The notes below the pieces were generated by a model. That model searched no databases, was not told where the DNA came from, and saw only the letters and a list, made by a program, of their open reading frames with translations. 6,802 bases of DNA, from assembly GCA_902494935.1 (NCBI GenBank), contig CABUVH010000108.1:1-6802 (forward strand). The letters run 5' to 3'. How positions within the stretch are numbered: position 1 is the first letter of the stretch; every line of letters starts with the position of its first letter. Origin of the DNA: an uncultured Collinsella sp. (GTDB lineage: Bacteria > Actinomycetota > Coriobacteriia > Coriobacteriales > Coriobacteriaceae). The position numbers were made by a program, and so were the translations under genes. This document shows, one piece after another, positions 3,876-6,802 of the stretch.

Positions 3876-5306
3876 ATGGCATCAAAGAACCTTTTGCCCG
3901 TCGTCGCACTCTGCGGCGCGCTCGCAACCGGAACGCCCGTCGCCGCTTGGGCGACTCCCGTCATGGCAGACTCCTTACCAGCAGCCCTAAGTTCCGCACC
4001 AAATCCGTCGAGCGCCATTGCGTGCAAGCGTTTTTCGATCGCACAGGCCGCGATCTCAACCTCGGGATGCCTTCGTCGTAATACGGACGGCTCGATAGTC
4101 GTGGATATCAAGCGTTCGAACAAGGCAAACGGCTCCCAGGCGGGGTGCGCCGTCTGCACGTGGCGCTCGGTTGTGCTCGATGCAGATGGCGATCCATGCA
4201 ATTTAGAGCTGCGCATCGACATCGCTTCGGTCGATGACTCGGCGAACGGAGCGAAGGTCGCCTTCGACGGTACGTTTTTTGAGAAAGGAGGCGGTATATG
4301 TCTGGGCTGCGCCGCCGCGAATGCAGATGATGCGCAGCCCACCCTCTCATTCACGGCATCGTTGCGGCTGACCAAAGCCGGTACCGATGCCATCGCGGCG
4401 GGAGAAGCGTCCCTGCTGTTCTACGCCGTCAGCACCAAAGACACAGACGCTCATTTCGAGAAGCCAGCCGGATCACTCAGCCTTACACGAGGGATAGAGG
4501 CAGGCCCTATTGAAATCGATGCCCACGCGCAAAGCAGGCAACGCATTCTTGCCGACCCGGCGCTTCTCGAAATGGAGTGGAACGGATCCGGAGCCATCGG
4601 AATTCTTCCTTCCGCGCTTGACGCCAAGACGCTCCCCTCAAACGACGAACCCATCAACGCAACCATACAAGAAGAGAGCGCGGACAAAGAAGCAGGTGCG
4701 GGCGACACGCCGTCGCCGACAAACAGCGTCCCAGCTTCTTTCGAAGCACCGAATGGGCCCGCTGCCGATCCAAACGATCCCGAGTTCGCGGACAGTCTGG
4801 GGCTTGCTGATCCTCAAGAGATCGATGAAGGTAACTGCTGCGTGCTTGCCGCGCTCGACCACACGGAGGTCATCGACGCTGCGAACATCGAAGTTGCCGC
4901 CGCCAATCAGCCCGTCCGCAAGTCGGCTATCATCGCATTTCCTGAATCCATCGAAGTCGTCTTTTTGCCATCGGGCGAGGTCGTGGCCCCAACACTGCTC
5001 ACCTTGTTGGGCGCCAAGAATACTCGAAACGAAATTAAAAAGGTCACGGTTGTCGACCCTGCAACCACCGCCAAGCTGCGTCTATACGCCGTTGCTCCAG
5101 ACGGAGGCAAGACCTTGGAATTCGATGGTGACACACTCCTAGCTTGGCGACGTCTGGACATTATGCAAGACGTCTCGTATCAGATCGAACTCGAAGGGTT
5201 TGATCGTGCCCGCGATGCCAATATCATCGCCGCGGCTATTGAATCCCCGCAGCGGCTTATGACACTGCGCTTTGAATACTATCCCTATGTCCCGACAACC
5301 ACCTGA
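3876..5306 (+). CDS. Large secreted cysteine-paired surface protein with WxL-like C-terminal domain
   Basis: A 476-residue exported protein with a strong ribosome site (AAGGAG). The signal peptide (hydrophobic 5-17) has possible cleavage after AWA (26) or VMA (31). The N-terminal part (about 45-205) is cysteine-rich: C50, C65, the pairs C91-x-x-C94 and C142-x-x-C145, and C108, with beta-type strands such as TLSFTASLRLT. Residues 255-318 are an acidic Pro/Ser/Thr/Asp linker, probably unstructured, followed by an adjacent C321-C322. The C-terminal domain (about 350-472) reads FPESIEVVFLPSGEVVAPTL ... IKKVTVVD ... MTLRFEYYPY; its strand order resembles the mature 199-aa protein, without the terminal tryptophan. 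No LPxTG motif or C-terminal membrane segment is present, so attachment must be indirect. Its place at the end of the locus and its architecture (unique N-terminus, linker, WxL-like C-terminus) recall the long CscC proteins of csc clusters. No enzymatic motif is seen, and I do not recognise the N-terminal domain. Confidence 0.8.
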   Translation: MASKNLLPVVALCGALATGTPVAAWATPVMADSLPAALSSAPNPSSAIACKRFSIAQAAISTSGCLRRNTDGSIVVDIKRSNKANGSQAGCAVCTWRSVVLDADGDPCNLELRIDIASVDDSANGAKVAFDGTFFEKGGGICLGCAAANADDAQPTLSFTASLRLTKAGTDAIAAGEASLLFYAVSTKDTDAHFEKPAGSLSLTRGIEAGPIEIDAHAQSRQRILADPALLEMEWNGSGAIGILPSALDAKTLPSNDEPINATIQEESADKEAGAGDTPSPTNSVPASFEAPNGPAADPNDPEFADSLGLADPQEIDEGNCCVLAALDHTEVIDAANIEVAAANQPVRKSAIIAFPESIEVVFLPSGEVVAPTLLTLLGAKNTRNEIKKVTVVDPATTAKLRLYAVAPDGGKTLEFDGDTLLAWRRLDIMQDVSYQIELEGFDRARDANIIAAAIESPQRLMTLRFEYYPYVPTTT

Positions 5307-5385
5307 GGCTTAAATGCTGCACATCATTCCTAACACCACTTATATAACGTATTAGATGAGTCGCGATGTGCCTCGCATTTCGTTC

Positions 5386-5394
5386 TGCTACGAT
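5386..5394 (+). promoter_or_regulatory. Extended -10 promoter element for the DUF554 gene
   Basis: TGCTACGAT matches the extended -10 form TGnTAnnnT, 30 bases before the ATG at 5425. No good -35 hexamer lies 17 bases upstream, as is usual for extended -10 promoters. The element before the TerB_N gene differs by one base (TGCTATGAT), which supports both calls. Confidence 0.5.
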
Positions 5395-5424
5395 TGCCAC
5401 GTTGGCATCAATACAGGAGGGCTC

Positions 5425-6141
5425 ATGCCGGGCTTGGGAACAATCATCAACGTTGTGCTTTTAGTTGCGGGCGGTCTTTTGGGATTAGCGGGCGGCCGCT
5501 TCATCACACCGCGCATCCAAGACACGCTCATGAAAGCATCGGGGCTGTGCGTCCTGTTTATCGGCCTTGGCGGCACCATGCAAAAGATGCTCCTTATCGA
5601 TGGGAAGGCGCTAGCGACCACCGGCACCACCATGCTCATCGTCTCATTTGCGCTCGGTTCGCTCATCGGCGAGGCCGTCAACTTGGAAGCCGCCATCGAG
5701 AACCTTGGCGAATGGCTCAAGCGAAAAACCGGCAGCGAGGGTGACAACGAGTTCACCAACGCCTTTGTCTCGACATCGCTCACGGTGTGCATCGGCGCCA
5801 TGGCCATCGTGGGCTCGATTCAGGACGGTCTGCTCGGTGACTGGTCAACGCTTGCCTTGAAAGGCGCATTGGACTGCATCATCGTCTGCACCATGACGGC
5901 GTCGCTTGGCCGCGGCTGCATTTTCTCCGCCCTGCCCGTCGCCGTGTTCCAGGGGACGATCACGTTGTTTGCCGGCGCGCTCTCCCCCATCATGACCACG
6001 GCAGCCCTCGACAGCCTTTCGCTCGTAGGCTCCATGCTCATCTTCTGCGTCGGCGTCAACCTCATCCGTCCTCAGACCTTCCGCACGGCCAATATGCTCC
6101 CCTCCGTCGTCATCGCCGTCATCTACGCCCTCCTGTTCTAA
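5425..6141 (+). CDS. DUF554 family integral membrane protein (YdfK/YqgA-like)
   Basis: A 238-residue multi-pass membrane protein of the DUF554 family, whose transport or other function is not established. The ATG at 5425 is chosen because AGGAGGG (5415-5421) lies directly before it and MPGLGTIINVVLLVAGGLLG is the family's normal N-terminus; the upstream in-frame ATG at 5356 would add a 23-residue polar tail that does not fit. About six hydrophobic spans are visible, beginning near residues 5-22, 40-55 and 68-82, then around FVSTSLTVCIGAMAIVGSIQ, and in the C-terminal third (LPVAVFQGTITLFAGAL, LVGSMLIFCVGVNLI, LPSVVIAVIYALLF). The 'T.S...CIGAM.I.GSI.DG..GD' segment is highly typical. Family length is about 220-240, so it is complete. 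The gene has its own extended -10 element and looks monocistronic. I see no terminator after it. Confidence 0.92.
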   Translation: MPGLGTIINVVLLVAGGLLGLAGGRFITPRIQDTLMKASGLCVLFIGLGGTMQKMLLIDGKALATTGTTMLIVSFALGSLIGEAVNLEAAIENLGEWLKRKTGSEGDNEFTNAFVSTSLTVCIGAMAIVGSIQDGLLGDWSTLALKGALDCIIVCTMTASLGRGCIFSALPVAVFQGTITLFAGALSPIMTTAALDSLSLVGSMLIFCVGVNLIRPQTFRTANMLPSVVIAVIYALLF

Positions 6142-6148
6142 ATCTATC

Positions 6149-6214
6149 AACGCAGCGGTATCTCGAACATCTGTTTGATGCTGTGCTATGATATGAGGTC
6201 ACCGTAGCTGCGTT
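6149..6214. repeat. 8-bp inverted repeats flanking the TerB_N promoter
   Basis: AACGCAGC (6149-6156) and GCTGCGTT (6207-6214) are exact reverse complements 50 bases apart, enclosing the entire predicted promoter of the TerB_N gene. This may be a long-range hairpin, two operator half-sites, or chance. Confidence 0.35.
6164..6192 (+). promoter_or_regulatory. Promoter of the TerB_N gene
   Basis: The -10 hexamer TATGAT (6187-6192) is 5 of 6 to consensus and preceded by TGC, making an extended -10. CGAACA (6164-6169), 3 of 6 to the -35 consensus, is spaced by 17 bases. A start near 6199 leaves a leader of about 30 bases containing AGGAGAGGAG. Confidence 0.6.
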
Positions 6215-6229
6215 AGGAGAGGAGAAGCG

Positions 6230-6802
6230 GTGGCCGACCAGGACATCAAGATGCTCATCGAGCGCATTATGGCCGAGGCCCGGACCCATCAGTCCACCCG
6301 CTTCTCAAACGAAATCTACGCAGACGAGCCGATTCTCAAAACCGGCCGACAGATGCAGAATTTCCTCCCCGACCAGTACCGTAAAATGCGCGAGATATCG
6401 CGTTGGCAGGATGACCCCAAGGGCGGTGCGGGCCGCTGGCTTTCGGAAGCCGAGCTTTTTTACCGCCAGGGCCTGCTGATGGCCGACTTTGAGGACGACT
6501 GTCCCTACAACGGCACCTTTAAGTCGTACTTTCCCACCTACAACGCCATGAGCGACCGACAGCTGCGCGGCTACTTTACCTGGCGCGCCCAAGTGCGCCG
6601 CGGGACCGTCGAGGAAACGTCTACGTCCTTTGCCTTTCTGTATCTCTATGAGCTGATTTGCGGCATCGGCGTAGATAATCCGCTCGATGGTTTTAACAAG
6701 ATCAAGGCCTTTTGGGATGCCTACCGCGCCTTTGAGCCCGGCATCGACCGGTTTGCACGCGTGTGGTTGCAGGACTACGCCGTGTTCCACGGGCTCGACC
6801 CC
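6230..6802 (+). CDS. TerB_N domain protein, N-terminal part
   Basis: The first 191 codons of a protein that runs off the right edge. The start is GTG at 6230, supported by AGGAGAGGAG (6215-6224) 5 bases upstream. The domain is recognised by YFPTYNAMSDRQLRGYFTWR (100-119), then a short basic turn (QVRRG, 121-125) and SFAFLYLYELICGIG (133-147), the signature of TerB_N: a Y.P.Y..M...QL..YF.WR motif followed by a helix with YLYE. About 60 residues (40-98) before it form the usual charged lead-in with SRWQ and a Tyr-rich helix. TerB_N proteins usually continue into TerB-related C-terminal domains and are linked by context to stress and surface-sensing functions of the tellurite-resistance group; the specific role here is unknown. 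No signal peptide or membrane segment is seen, so it is cytosolic. It is transcribed from its own promoter. Confidence 0.88.
   Translation, partial: MADQDIKMLIERIMAEARTHQSTRFSNEIYADEPILKTGRQMQNFLPDQYRKMREISRWQDDPKGGAGRWLSEAELFYRQGLLMADFEDDCPYNGTFKSYFPTYNAMSDRQLRGYFTWRAQVRRGTVEETSTSFAFLYLYELICGIGVDNPLDGFNKIKAFWDAYRAFEPGIDRFARVWLQDYAVFHGLDP

Noticed and set aside
5307..5345. Possible terminator after the surface locus
   Set aside because: No GC-rich stem followed by a T-run is present; termination may be Rho-dependent or weak.
5319..5371. 7-bp inverted repeat GCACATC/GATGTGC upstream of the DUF554 gene
   Set aside because: Short arms 39 bases apart; several such pairs are expected by chance in this much noncoding DNA, and it has no T-run or clear promoter relation.
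5356..5424. Upstream in-frame ATG giving a 261-aa DUF554 protein
   Set aside because: The extra 23 residues are polar and unlike the family, the extended -10 element lies inside them, and AGGAGGG directly precedes the ATG at 5425.
6305..6790. 161-codon minus-strand ORF opposite the TerB_N gene
   Set aside because: The plus strand encodes an unmistakable TerB_N motif in this interval; the minus frame is a GC-rich shadow.

Overview
The window reads as a chromosomal segment of a GC-rich, Gram-positive gut actinobacterium of the Coriobacteriia, most likely Collinsella or a close relative. The evidence is the GC-rich codon use, AGGAGG/AAAGGGGG-type ribosome sites, Sec-type secreted proteins with a sortase signal, and the mix of an Etf-linked 2-hydroxyacid dehydrogenase, a DUF554 protein and a TerB_N protein. 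The genus is an inference from sequence style, not a database result.

Left part (1-1753, minus strand): a GTG-started FAD-dependent D-2-hydroxyacid (lactate/glycolate type) dehydrogenase, followed after 2 bases by the first 49 codons of the electron transfer flavoprotein beta subunit. Together they suggest a soluble dehydrogenase-Etf complex that oxidises lactate or a similar acid. A divergent control region of about 350 bp (1754-2099) separates this unit from the rightward genes. It holds an 11-12 bp direct-repeat array, an 8-bp-stem hairpin, a small palindrome and an A6/T6 tract.

Centre (2100-5306, plus strand): five closely packed genes. These are a 98-aa protein resembling the core of a DUF559/Vsr-like nuclease, a 169-aa protein with one N-terminal membrane segment (ATGA overlap with its predecessor), a 199-aa secreted protein with WxL-like features, a 93-aa protein that is little more than a signal peptide plus an LAQTG sortase signal (17-bp overlap), and a 476-aa secreted protein with paired cysteines and a C-terminal domain that may be related to the 199-aa protein. 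The composition resembles the csc/WxL surface-complex clusters of Firmicutes (membrane-anchored partner, short WxL protein, tiny LPxTG protein, long WxL protein). I propose it as a divergent actinobacterial counterpart; this is the most interesting content of the window.

Right part (5307-6802, plus strand): a DUF554 (YdfK/YqgA-like) integral membrane protein and the first 191 codons of a TerB_N-domain protein. Each is preceded by an extended -10 element of the form TGCTAYGAT, so they are probably transcribed separately from the surface locus. No rRNA, tRNA, CRISPR array, insertion sequence or convincing intrinsic terminator was seen.
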